Of a DNA stretch of 64,000 nucleotides, positions 52,301 to 59,528 are shown piece after piece (positions within the stretch are counted from its first letter, which is position 1; each line of letters begins with the position of its first letter). The position numbers were made by a program, and so were the translations under genes. Source of the stretch: Planctomycetota bacterium (GTDB taxonomy: Bacteria; Planctomycetota; B15-G4; SIAN01); NCBI GenBank assembly GCA_016795285.1, contig JAEUIC010000026.1, forward strand, positions 88,097 through 152,096. The letters are read 5' to 3'. A model generated the notes under the pieces. It was given only the letters and a program-made list of their open reading frames with translations, was not told the DNA's origin and searched no databases.

Positions 52301-52462
52301 TCGGCGGAGGAACATGCAGCGCGGCGCGCGAGCGGTCAAGCCATGGATCGGGCTTGGCCTACCCTCAACTCGATGCGAGACGTCGAACCATCCACCACCT
52401 TCAAGCTCGGTTTCCCGAAGCGAGAGCCCGCGACGACGCACACGCCCGGAGAGCCGTCATGA
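49316..52462 (+). CDS. drmA: DISARM helicase DrmA
   Basis: 1,048 residues. An N-terminal region of about 400 residues is followed by a superfamily 2 helicase: LLWFPTGGGKTEAYLG (about 422-437, Walker A), DELHLISG (near 624, motif II), GSTATIRR (motif III), and in the second RecA lobe NMISVGVDI (about 823-831) and QATSRVGRG (motif VI). A cysteine-rich insert CPCCGS...CQKHGC (about 538-565) may bind zinc. FPTGGGKTEAYLG is characteristic of DrmA, which acts with DrmB on DNA with a single-stranded end. TTG 49304 and GTG 49307 are alternative starts. Stop overlaps drmB ATG (ATGA). Confidence 0.9.
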   Translation: MTEFLPRDHILARLEEDLIGPQTPDEAIDELPTDRYLTGILFPRRTTIEAAEDEKLAGGGDDDDDAAEEETALRLAGQAKPSTMGLSFTVRGATGPARVAVSIHLATYKAWHKGLGEALVEGPAERIHDSIWRRTARLVDLADIELQGGYHKIKLPPDAPQGLELHCQALPETAGTMVTLALVNQNEKQTGDERYEGEERTFFQVQMTVRGHRGTAVVPRPFRASRSDEDGRLAGLIYRDVTQYAVGHTCSATWFAEGAAIAVQTAWIPRARVPAMDPKGGVDFAMLGSQKLLPPLSANWLANAAPEELHRGLALVPGCYKAWILRQEQRIAGMPADLQQVARDQLSICRGVQDRIERALVGLQANDDIRKCFQLANRAIAMARKWSRNEADLTWRPFQIAFILLALESLAEPSHPDRAVMDLLWFPTGGGKTEAYLGLIAFLLFHRRLRHDLPDQGAGTAAIMRYTLRALTIQQFQRAAGLVLACEQLRRELNDKRFGSIPFSIGLWVGGGATPNTVQEAANLAPGSSCDHRQLSSCPCCGSKLTWNANARQDTMLVRCQKHGCDLSAGNQPLPVYTIDEDIYREVPSLLIGTVDKFAQIVRKAEVGRFFGMTRDNAPPDLIVQDELHLISGPLGTIAGLYEVAIDHLCSRNGVRPKIVGSTATIRRASSQIRSLFDRDTCQFPPPGLDHDDSGFAVVDKQSSGRLHAGVTTAGRSPKFALQAVSASLLQSATCTAVPKAAQDSYSTLLVYFNSLRELGGALVLMQDDVHATIEAYSQRRGEKERNIEVPEELTSRKSAAEIRTLLEVLEKPDRSPEVLLASNMISVGVDIQRLALMVVNGQPKTIAEYIQATSRVGRGATSGLVLSIYNNSRTRDRSHYETFTSWHAGIYREVEATSVTPFASRAIDKAVHATLVALARHLVPQLRDAPRLTAESHSQVLKLCEIICERVEHLDPTEKTSVQQALTRLVTEWTERTDVERYWVDSGPMVGLMISAEEHAARRASGQAMDRAWPTLNSMRDVEPSTTFKLGFPKREPATTHTPGEPS

Positions 52463-54297
52463 CCCGTTTCAACGAACTCGGGGGCATCCGTCGTTCCCAA
52501 GTGGTGAGCACCTACGGCCCCGGATCCATCGTTGACTTTCGCGCCGGAAGGTCCGGTGATGCAGCCATCTCCGTCGTGGCTGCCGGACTGGAGACGTGGG
52601 AGGACGTGCCGGCCGACATCCTCGAATCGACCAAGATCTACGAGCCGCGCCTCGCGAGTCTGCTGCACGTACAGCACTTCCGCCTCGCACCGGTGGCCAG
52701 CAAGCCACCGAAGTGGCAGCAGACACGGGCGTCGCGATGCACACTGCAGGGCCGGAGGTTCCCCTTGTGGTTGCAGTGTCCCCGGTGCCAAAAGATCGGC
52801 CCGGTCATGCGCTGGAAGGAGTCCCCGGGAGACCCATCGCTGACGTGCCCAGGATGTTCAAAGAGTGGCGACCCGGCGCACTGCGTCCCCGTGCGATTCG
52901 TGATGACGTGTGGCCGGGGTCATCTCGATGAGTTCCCTTGGGACAGGTGGGTCCACCAAGGCAACGCCTGCAGGAGCGAGGACCTGAAGCTCGAGAGCAA
53001 GGGCGGCACTGGTCTTGCATCGCTGTTCTTGAAGTGCGGAACGTGCAAGACAGAGCGGTCCATGGACCACGCCCTATCAAAAAGCACGTTCGAAGGATGG
53101 AACTGCCGGGGCAGGCGCCCTTGGCTGGATGATCAAGAAGTAGGTTGCGAGGAAACGCCAGTCGCCGTGCAGCGTGGCGCATCCAACCTCTACTTCGCCC
53201 GGACATTCTCAGCCCTGGACATTCCACCGTGGTCACACCCGCTGATGCGCATGCTCGGCGCCAATTGGGAAGTGCTCTCCGCCACTCCCGAAGACGAGCG
53301 TGGCGTTGTGCTCAAGAACCTCGACCGGGCACACCAGTACACGAAGCGTCTTGGCATGACCCAGGAACAGATCCTCGACGCGGTCAGTACCAGCACCCAG
53401 TTGCTGCAGGAGAGCTCGGCGGAGAGTCTCCGGCGCGAAGAGCATCTGCGTCTGCTCAATCCGAGCCTTGAAGCAGGAGCCGGCCACGAGTTCGATACGC
53501 GGGCAAGCCCACTTCCCGGCAGCCTGATCCCCTACGTCAGCGACTTGGTTGAGATCCGCCGCCTGCGCGAAGTACGCGCGCTCACCGGCTTCACCCGTAT
53601 CGCTCCGCCCTCGCCGGAAGACGATGGTGAGCAGAGCCGCGTAGCGCGCCTGTCGCGCACGGACCTTGGGTGGCTACCCGCTGTCGAAGTGCGCGGCGAG
53701 GGCATCTACCTCGAACTGAACAAGGCTCGCATCGCCGACTGGCAGCGGGACAATCAAGAGAAGCTGGGGGCCATGATGCAATCGCTGCAGCACCACTACG
53801 AGCGCGTCTGGCGGGATACAGGCAAGGAGACCCCGCCCCCCAAACGCCCGATCAACCCGCGATACCTGCTCGTCCACACGCTGGCCCACGCGCTGATCCG
53901 GCAACTCTCCCTCGACTGCGGCTACAGCAGTGCATCCCTGCGTGAGCGTCTCTACGTCGAGTCCGGCAACTACGAGATGGCTGGCCTGTTGATCTACACC
54001 GGGAGCTCCGACGCCGACGGCACGCTCGGCGGGCTCTCGCGCCAAGCAGAGCCGACGCGCTTCCAGGAGTTCTTCGTCGATGCGATCCACAGCCTCGCTT
54101 GGTGCTCCAACGACCCGCTCTGCATCCACGGCGAAGCTTCATCCGAACCGCTCAACCGCGCAGCGTGCCATTCCTGCGCCCTAGTCGCCGAGACCTCGTG
54201 CGAGACCTTCAACCAGCTGCTCGACCGTTCCGTGCTCGTCGGCACGCCAGACGACCGCAGCCTTGGCTTCTTCGCGAGGTCGCTGCGCTGCGCATGA
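52459..54297 (+). CDS. drmB: DISARM DUF1998 protein DrmB
   Basis: 612 residues. The start RRSQVVSTYGPGSIVDFRAG is the DrmB signature. Several Cys pairs follow (CPRCQKIG, CPGCSKSG, CGRGH, CGTCKTE), then the DUF1998 domain at the C-terminal side with YLLVHTLAHALIRQLSLDC and, near the end, CSNDPLC and CHSCALVAETSCE, which probably bind zinc. DrmB forms a complex with DrmA that is the core of DISARM. Its ATG overlaps the drmA stop, so the two are produced together. Last gene of the plus-strand operon. Confidence 0.9.
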   Translation: MTRFNELGGIRRSQVVSTYGPGSIVDFRAGRSGDAAISVVAAGLETWEDVPADILESTKIYEPRLASLLHVQHFRLAPVASKPPKWQQTRASRCTLQGRRFPLWLQCPRCQKIGPVMRWKESPGDPSLTCPGCSKSGDPAHCVPVRFVMTCGRGHLDEFPWDRWVHQGNACRSEDLKLESKGGTGLASLFLKCGTCKTERSMDHALSKSTFEGWNCRGRRPWLDDQEVGCEETPVAVQRGASNLYFARTFSALDIPPWSHPLMRMLGANWEVLSATPEDERGVVLKNLDRAHQYTKRLGMTQEQILDAVSTSTQLLQESSAESLRREEHLRLLNPSLEAGAGHEFDTRASPLPGSLIPYVSDLVEIRRLREVRALTGFTRIAPPSPEDDGEQSRVARLSRTDLGWLPAVEVRGEGIYLELNKARIADWQRDNQEKLGAMMQSLQHHYERVWRDTGKETPPPKRPINPRYLLVHTLAHALIRQLSLDCGYSSASLRERLYVESGNYEMAGLLIYTGSSDADGTLGGLSRQAEPTRFQEFFVDAIHSLAWCSNDPLCIHGEASSEPLNRAACHSCALVAETSCETFNQLLDRSVLVGTPDDRSLGFFARSLRCA

Positions 54298-54306
54298 GAC
54301 AACTGA

Positions 54307-54325
54307 GTCAGCCTTAGCGGCTGAC
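54307..54325 (+). terminator. Hairpin after drmB
   Basis: GTCAGCC, loop TTAGC, GGCTGAC: a perfect seven-base stem ten bases after the drmB stop. There is no run of T after it, so it would be an incomplete intrinsic terminator. The rest of the 283-base gap to the methyltransferase end (54298-54580) shows no gene I can support. Confidence 0.4.
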
Positions 54326-54580
54326 CAATTCCAAGCAGCAATCATCTGGTGGACTAGATGTTGGGAGGTTGTTTGGTTACCGCCACGGTCGAGTAGCTCA
54401 CGGGCGAGGGGGCCGATAGCACTGCCAGTGGCAGCCGATTCTTCGACACGCCGATCAGTGTGCGGCGTGGAAGCGTCCTTCAGTTCGCAGCTGTTGGCGA
54501 CGGGGCGAACCTGCCGCTTCAAACCAGCAAGGCGCTCGACATGGACTTCTTGCTGCACAACGATGGCGACACAGTGCCTG

Positions 54581-56167
54581 CTACTGCCATCCTCGCTCGA
54601 ATCCTGCCTTGATCGCAGAAGCGATTCCTCGAGCCAGCAACGGCGGCACCGCATTCCCGACTTGCCGGTACTGTTCGGTGCGGTTCCCCTCGAAGAAGTA
54701 GTTGTCTGGAAATGTCTGCAGCCGCGCCGCTTCACGCACTGTCAGGCTGCGACATTGCGCAGGGTCGGGATGAATAAAGTAGTGCCCATCCTTCGCGATG
54801 TGCGAAGTGATCGTCGAAGCTGGGAGCGTCGACAGTTGCACGCGGAAGCGGTCATTGAACATCGCACCCCGAAGCGCAGAGGCGACGTTCGCATGCTCTG
54901 GGAGCAACGATTCAGGAAAGTCGCGAATCCTCGGAGAGCGTCCTTTTGCCTTTCCGTAGCTTGAGACGAACAGATATCGAGACAAGTCTTCATAAATGTG
55001 CGCTCGAGTTTCGTGATTGCAGGCACCGCCAAGCCTCGGGTCCTCGAACCAGTCACGCTCAAATCGAACGCGCGGTTCGCACGCTACAAATTGGGCGCCA
55101 CGGTGACTCCGTGGGCAACGAACTCGGTCGAGTGCTGACCGAACGGCCTCCGCGACTTCCGACTGTCCACTGGCGACGATCTGACGGAACCACGCCTGAT
55201 GAACCGACGCTTTCAGAAGCCCGACCCATCGCTCTGACGAGTCGGCCTCGCGTGAAAGCCCGCTCCGCAGTGCTGGAAGATCGCCGATGGCGTCCGCGCA
55301 TCGCACGACGTCGGCTCCCTCGCTCAACGGCGCTGGACCTCGCATCCCTGCTCCGAATCGCGTCTGGAGAACTCCGACGATGATCAAGCGATGGCGTGCC
55401 TGAGGAACTCCGAACCGCTCTGACTTGATCAGGAATCCATCGGCAGACGTCGGCTCGACTGCATCGCCGGAACGCTCCTGCGCTGGTGCCGTCAACCCAA
55501 ACAACCTGTACTTGAGCTTGCTATCAGGTGGCTGCCGCAAGTCTTTCAGGATCCGCTCGAAGATGCTGAATCCGAGTTGCGACTTCGCGGACAGCAGCCC
55601 TTTCACGTTCTCCATGACAAACACCGAAGGCCGGTGTTTGGCGATGATCCTCAAGTATTCGCGATAGAGCGTATGCCGCTTGTCGTAGTAAAAGTCGTCG
55701 CCTCGCGCTCCGAGCATTCGCGCGCGGCCGACAAGCGAGTACGCCTGACATGGAGGACCGCCAACGAGCACCCAGTCGGACCTCGATCGCTCGGGGCCAA
55801 GCGCTTGCCGGATCCGTGCGTCCACTTCACTCGCAATCGAGGGGCGAAGCTCTGCCCGCCAGGCCTCCTCCCTCGCTCTCCGCCCCTCGTTCGGCGAGGC
55901 ATCGAGCAGGTCATCGACTCCACGACCACGTCGGGCGAACTCGCCCCTGACGTACTCGTAATACCCCGGCGGGACTGCACCATCGACGAACTGGCGGTAG
56001 AAGCTCCGCAGCAACAACGTGCGATGCGCGGGAGCGTCCATCTCGACCGAAAGCCGCAGCCGAAACGCTCGACTTCCGTCAGGCCCTCGGAGCGATGCGA
56101 ACCCTTCACCGAGCCCGCCGGGCCCGGCAAAGATGTCGACAACTGGAATCTCGACGCTATTCGCCAA
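54581..56167 (-). CDS. DNA (cytosine-5) methyltransferase, DISARM DrmMII-like
   Basis: 528 residues. C5-methyltransferase motifs: I DIFAGPGGLGEGF (11-23), IV GGPPCQAYS with catalytic C140, VI ENVKG (186-190), VIII QARHR (256-260) and X QVGNAVPP near the C-terminus. The region about 265-430 is the target-recognition domain; the target cannot be read. An insert of about 60 residues lies between motifs I and IV. The only start in frame is TTG 56167. In class 2 DISARM a C5 methylase marks host DNA; this one converges on drmAB instead of following it and sits after vsr, so it might equally be a methylase of a separate restriction pair. Confidence 0.88.
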   Translation of the reverse strand: MANSVEIPVVDIFAGPGGLGEGFASLRGPDGSRAFRLRLSVEMDAPAHRTLLLRSFYRQFVDGAVPPGYYEYVRGEFARRGRGVDDLLDASPNEGRRAREEAWRAELRPSIASEVDARIRQALGPERSRSDWVLVGGPPCQAYSLVGRARMLGARGDDFYYDKRHTLYREYLRIIAKHRPSVFVMENVKGLLSAKSQLGFSIFERILKDLRQPPDSKLKYRLFGLTAPAQERSGDAVEPTSADGFLIKSERFGVPQARHRLIIVGVLQTRFGAGMRGPAPLSEGADVVRCADAIGDLPALRSGLSREADSSERWVGLLKASVHQAWFRQIVASGQSEVAEAVRSALDRVRCPRSHRGAQFVACEPRVRFERDWFEDPRLGGACNHETRAHIYEDLSRYLFVSSYGKAKGRSPRIRDFPESLLPEHANVASALRGAMFNDRFRVQLSTLPASTITSHIAKDGHYFIHPDPAQCRSLTVREAARLQTFPDNYFFEGNRTEQYRQVGNAVPPLLARGIASAIKAGFERGWQ

Positions 56168-56273
56168 CGGACCTGCCGCTTCTCTACGAGGTCTGATCGG
56201 ACCCCGACAACTGCATCGGGTGAGCGCCTTTCTCGAATCCTTCGCTTCTCCGCGGTCGCTGCGCTTGCCTCCG

Positions 56274-56843
56274 CTACTTTTTCGTCGAGCGCTGCTGAAT
56301 GACCGTGCGGCGCCGGGAGGTTATCCGCAAGTCCTCCATGACGCGGCGCTCAGTCGTGCCAGAAGGATCAAGCGGATCGACCCGAACGACCCTCCACGAC
56401 GCGCTTCGTGCTCGGCGACCTCGGTGCAGCTTCTTGCCGATCGATTCGACGATGCGATCCAGATTTTCATAGATCTGATGTTCCCAGATGCGGACGACGT
56501 GCCATCCGGCATCCTCGAGCTGCAGCGTTTGGCGGCGATCACGGGCAACATTGGTCGACAGCTTGTTCGCCCAGAACTCGACGTTGGATCGTGGTCGAAC
56601 GTAATGGGCGGGGCACCCGTGCCATTGGCAGCCGTCGACGAACAATGCAATCCGCTTCCTGACGAAGGCCAAGTCAGCCCGGCAGATTGGCGTCGACGCC
56701 TGCGCTCGACAACGTATCCCGGCCGAGGCGAGGGCTTTCCGAAGGATGAGTTCGGGGGAAGTGTCTCGCCCCCGAATTCGAGCCATCAGTTCCGAGCGGC
56801 TCGAGATTCCTCGACGGGTCACGTTCGATCGCTCTCTCGACAC
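56274..56843 (-). CDS. vsr: Very short patch repair endonuclease Vsr
   Basis: 189 residues. Vsr motifs are SELMARIRGRDTSPELILRK, then the catalytic Asp in RADLAFVRKRIALFVDG (D57) and the zinc/active-site segment CQWHGCPAHY (72-81), followed by NVEFWANKLSTNVARDR and EDAGWHVVRIWEHQI. Vsr cuts beside T:G mismatches formed when 5-methylcytosine deaminates, and its gene normally neighbours a C5 methylase. Here it lies 106 bases upstream of one on the same strand. GTG 56843 is used; ATG 56786 is possible. The C-terminal 45 residues are an extension over the usual length of about 150. Confidence 0.9.
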   Translation of the reverse strand: MSRERSNVTRRGISSRSELMARIRGRDTSPELILRKALASAGIRCRAQASTPICRADLAFVRKRIALFVDGCQWHGCPAHYVRPRSNVEFWANKLSTNVARDRRQTLQLEDAGWHVVRIWEHQIYENLDRIVESIGKKLHRGRRARSASWRVVRVDPLDPSGTTERRVMEDLRITSRRRTVIQQRSTKK

Positions 56844-56880
56844 TTTCGCGAAGTTCTACCGCTTCCAACGTCCAGCCAGT

Positions 56881-56892
56881 CGGTTGCAACCG
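56881..56892. promoter_or_regulatory. Palindromic operator candidate upstream of vsr
   Basis: CGGTTGCAACCG is a perfect 12-base palindrome, 38 bases before the vsr GTG, in the 214-base gap between vsr and tRNA-Pro. A repressor or C-type controller could bind it to time methylase expression. No controller gene is seen nearby, so the role is a guess. Nothing else is recognised in this gap. Confidence 0.3.
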
Positions 56893-57057
56893 AACACCGC
56901 GATCGCAACGCAGCGTCGTGGTCGACTTCAGCATGGAATCTCAGGCCCGTCCTGAAAATACCGACGCCCTTCGAGTCCTTGGCAGAAGGGCTGCGGGCGA
57001 ACGCCAGCCAGCCGAGAGAAGCGCTGGAGCAGCCTCGACGACGGCCGAGTCGCGGAT

Positions 57058-57135
57058 TGGTCGGGCCGAGGAGATTTGAACTCCCGACCTCTTGCACCCC
57101 AAGCAAGCGCGCTAGCCAAGCTGCGCTACGGCCCG
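57058..57135 (-). tRNA. tRNA-Pro (anticodon GGG)
   Basis: Cloverleaf reads cleanly on the minus strand: acceptor CGGGCCG with CGGCCCG, D-stem GCGC/GCGC, anticodon stem CTTGC/GCAAG with loop TTGGGGT (anticodon GGG, codon CCC), T-arm with TTCAAAT loop. A discriminator A and an encoded CCA follow (57058-57060). Its 3' end points toward the defence island. No second copy of its 3' end was found at the other island border. Confidence 0.95.
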
Positions 57136-57392
57136 ACCGGTGGACGGAGACGCGCGGTCGCTACGAGCTTCGGCGAGCGAAGCCCCTCGCGGCGCGCAGG
57201 GTCGGAGCGTCTTAGGGGCGGCGCTCCGCAGGGTCAAGGACGCGGCGGCGGCCCCCGTCGCAGGAGCCGCCGCCGCTGGTTGGTTCGAGATCGCGTCGAG
57301 ATCGCGCTGAGTTCGCTTCGAGATCGATCACGGCGTGCTTCGAGCACCGCGCCGCCGCTCGTGCCGCGGCGCGCCGCGCCCGCTTCGCTCGC

Positions 57393-58910
57393 TCAGTCGT
57401 GGTAGATCGACGCCGGGCTCGGGACGCCGACGCCGCCGAAGAACGCGGCGTGGTTCATCGGCAGGACGATCGCCGCGGAGCCGGCGCGCGGCTCGGGCAG
57501 CGGCGCGCGCAGGCTGAAGGTGCCCGCCACCGGATCGAAGAGCTCGACGACGTCGCTCGGGACCGGCGTCGTGACGCTGGTGCCCGTGGCGCCGCCGGCG
57601 ACCAGCACCTGGTTCGTGCCGGGCAGCACGACCATCGGCATGCCGGTGCGACCGAGGCTCATCGAGCCGACGTTGGCCCACGTGCCGGTGACCGGGTTGA
57701 ACGCCTCGGCCGACGCGAGGTTGGTGAGCGCCGTGATCGAGCCGCCGATGCCGCCCGCCACCAGCACGCGCCCGTCGGCGAGCAGCACGCCGCTCGCGCC
57801 GGCGCGCGCCGCCTTCATGGTCACCTCGCTGCTGAACGTCCCGCTGCCGACCAAGAACCCCTGCGCGTGGTTGTCGATCGCCGGGATGCGGATGCCGAAG
57901 AGCGTGCTGTAGGTCCCGCCGCCGCCGATCAGCACGTCGCCGCTCGCGAGCGTCACGGCGACATGGCCGACGTGCGGACGCGCCAGGTTCGGGCCGGCGC
58001 TGAAGCTGTTGGTGACCGGGTCGTAGAGCTCGGTGGAGCGCAGCGCATTGGTGGCGCCCGTGACGACGTCGGTCACGTCGCTCGTCCCGCCCGCGATCAG
58101 CACGCGGCCATCGGGCAGCAGGTTCGCGGTATGGACCGCGCGACCGGTCACCATCGGGCCGGTCGGCGTCCACGTGTTGGTCGACGGGTCGTAGACCTCG
58201 CCGCCGCCGTTCACCGCCAACAGCAGGTCGGCGCCACCGCAGACCAGCACGCGGCCGTCCTGCAGCTTGGTCACCGTGTGCGCCGCGCGGCCGCTCGGCA
58301 GCGACGCGAGCGGGCTCGACTGCTGCGTGCAGGGATCCCACGCCTCGCACGCGTCGAGGTTCGCCCCCTGCGCGCCGAAGAAGGCGATCCGCCCGTCGTC
58401 GAGCGCGATCGCCGGCACCGCCGCCGGGTCGTTGAAGAGCGGCGCGACCGAGTGGAGCCACTCGTCGTTGAAGGCGAACTGCAGCTTGCAGAGCGGCGAC
58501 TTCGCCGTGAACTTGCCGCTGACCAGCGAGACCATCTGCAGGTTGACCACGACGCCGTCGAGCGCCGGATCGGGGTCGAGGTCGAGCTGCTCGGTCACCG
58601 TCCCGCTCGGCCCCATGGTCGCGAAGAAGTTCGGGATGAGGAACGAGAGGTCGATCAGCGTGAAGTCGACGTCGATGCAGCCGACCGGGTGCTTCGGGCC
58701 GAAGCAGGTCGGCCCTTCGGTGAGGCTGATGATCGTCACGTAGGTCGTGCCGGCCGGCGCCGACATGACGACGTCGACGGTGCCGCCGAGATCGGCATCG
58801 CGCCAGCCGACCTCGAGCTGCGCCGCCGCGTTGCCGCCGACGGCCATGAAGGAGGCGGCAGCGACGACGGCGGTCGCCGCGGCCGGAAGTCCAAGGAAGT
58901 TGCAACGCAC
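57393..58910 (-). CDS. Secreted kelch-like repeat protein
   Basis: 505 residues. A signal peptide (about 1-30, ending GGNAAAQ) and a domain of about 140 residues without match precede five to six kelch-type blades, each with a DGRVLVCGG- or DGRVLIAGG-like strand followed by EVYDPSTNTWTPTGPM or ELFDPVAGTFSLRAPL. These form a beta-propeller like galactose-oxidase family domains; no catalytic Cys-Tyr pair was recognised. GTG 58910 is preferred to GTG 58925 because AAGGGG lies six bases upstream, the same leader as at 22,025. Function unknown. Downstream, 57136-57392 has no gene. Confidence 0.75.
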   Translation of the reverse strand: MRCNFLGLPAAATAVVAAASFMAVGGNAAAQLEVGWRDADLGGTVDVVMSAPAGTTYVTIISLTEGPTCFGPKHPVGCIDVDFTLIDLSFLIPNFFATMGPSGTVTEQLDLDPDPALDGVVVNLQMVSLVSGKFTAKSPLCKLQFAFNDEWLHSVAPLFNDPAAVPAIALDDGRIAFFGAQGANLDACEAWDPCTQQSSPLASLPSGRAAHTVTKLQDGRVLVCGGADLLLAVNGGGEVYDPSTNTWTPTGPMVTGRAVHTANLLPDGRVLIAGGTSDVTDVVTGATNALRSTELYDPVTNSFSAGPNLARPHVGHVAVTLASGDVLIGGGGTYSTLFGIRIPAIDNHAQGFLVGSGTFSSEVTMKAARAGASGVLLADGRVLVAGGIGGSITALTNLASAEAFNPVTGTWANVGSMSLGRTGMPMVVLPGTNQVLVAGGATGTSVTTPVPSDVVELFDPVAGTFSLRAPLPEPRAGSAAIVLPMNHAAFFGGVGVPSPASIYHD

Positions 58911-59039
58911 GGGAGTCCCCTTCACCGAGGTGATGCGCGGCGCGAAGCGCGCGCGCGGCCGCCCCAGCGGGCGGAACCGGCGGCAAGGCTAGGGGGAAAC
59001 GCGTGCTTCGGCGAGGGGCGCGCCGCGCCCTCGTGGCCC

Positions 59040-59372
59040 TCAGCGCCCCGCCGCCTCCTCGCGCACCCAGCAGAACGCCGCCACCGTCGCCGGCAGCCCG
59101 ATCAGCGACGCGGCGAGCGCCACCACCTGCTCGAGCTCCTCCGGGCTCGCCCCGGCCGCCAGCGCCTTGCGCACGCCCGAGTGGACCGCCCCCTCCTGCC
59201 GCGCGCCGATCGCGATGGCGAGCTTGACCAGCCGCTGCGTCCGCGCGTCGAGCGGCCCGGCCGCCGCCCCGGCCTCCCCGAGCTGCTCCCACGCCTTCCC
59301 GAGTCCGGGAAAACGGTTCACGAACGCCCGATAGGCGGGCGGGGCCTTGGCGAGCGGTTTCTTGCGGGCCAT
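59040..59372 (-). CDS. Carboxymuconolactone-decarboxylase-family (AhpD-like) protein
   Basis: 110 residues. RTQRLVKLAIAIGARQEGAVHSGVRKALAAGASPEELEQVVALA is the CMD fold (here given in pieces: LVKLAIAIGARQEGAVHS, RKALAAGASPEELEQV). The AhpD redox motif CxxC is replaced by EGAVHS, so peroxidase activity is unlikely. The N-terminus is basic. Start ATG 59372 is the natural one; it is divergent from the greA-like gene across 156 bases. Substrate not known. Confidence 0.85.
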   Translation of the reverse strand: MARKKPLAKAPPAYRAFVNRFPGLGKAWEQLGEAGAAAGPLDARTQRLVKLAIAIGARQEGAVHSGVRKALAAGASPEELEQVVALAASLIGLPATVAAFCWVREEAAGR

Positions 59373-59528
59373 CGAGGACCTTGGCGAGGAGCGCGCGGCG
59401 GCGTGCCGGCGACGGCTTGCACGCACCGCTGCACGCGGCTTGGCGACGGCTCGGTATCCTAGCCCGCCCATTTTTCGGGAGCTCCTCCGCGCGGAGCTCC
59501 CGCCCGCCGCCGCCGCCGAGAAGAACCC

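Larger units (their letters stand above)
47176..56843. other. DISARM-like defence island
   Basis: Six genes: a DrmD-N-terminus-like protein, an SF1 helicase, drmA and drmB on the plus strand, and convergent vsr plus a C5-cytosine methyltransferase. The region has visibly more A/T than the flanks. It lies between a broken IS3 element and the 3' end of tRNA-Pro, a usual place for acquired islands. The four plus-strand genes are linked by overlaps or a gap of a few bases. drmC, drmE and a full drmD are absent. Confidence 0.7.

Noticed and set aside
54430..54612. Short plus-strand frame after drmB that reads like protein and ends at TGA 54612
   Set aside because: No start codon context, a stop just upstream, under 60 codons and overlap with the methylase 3' end; could be a gene relic but cannot be supported.
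47176..56843. drmC (phospholipase D-like) hidden in the island
   Set aside because: No HKD-type HxK motif in any supported frame between the IS remnant and the tRNA.
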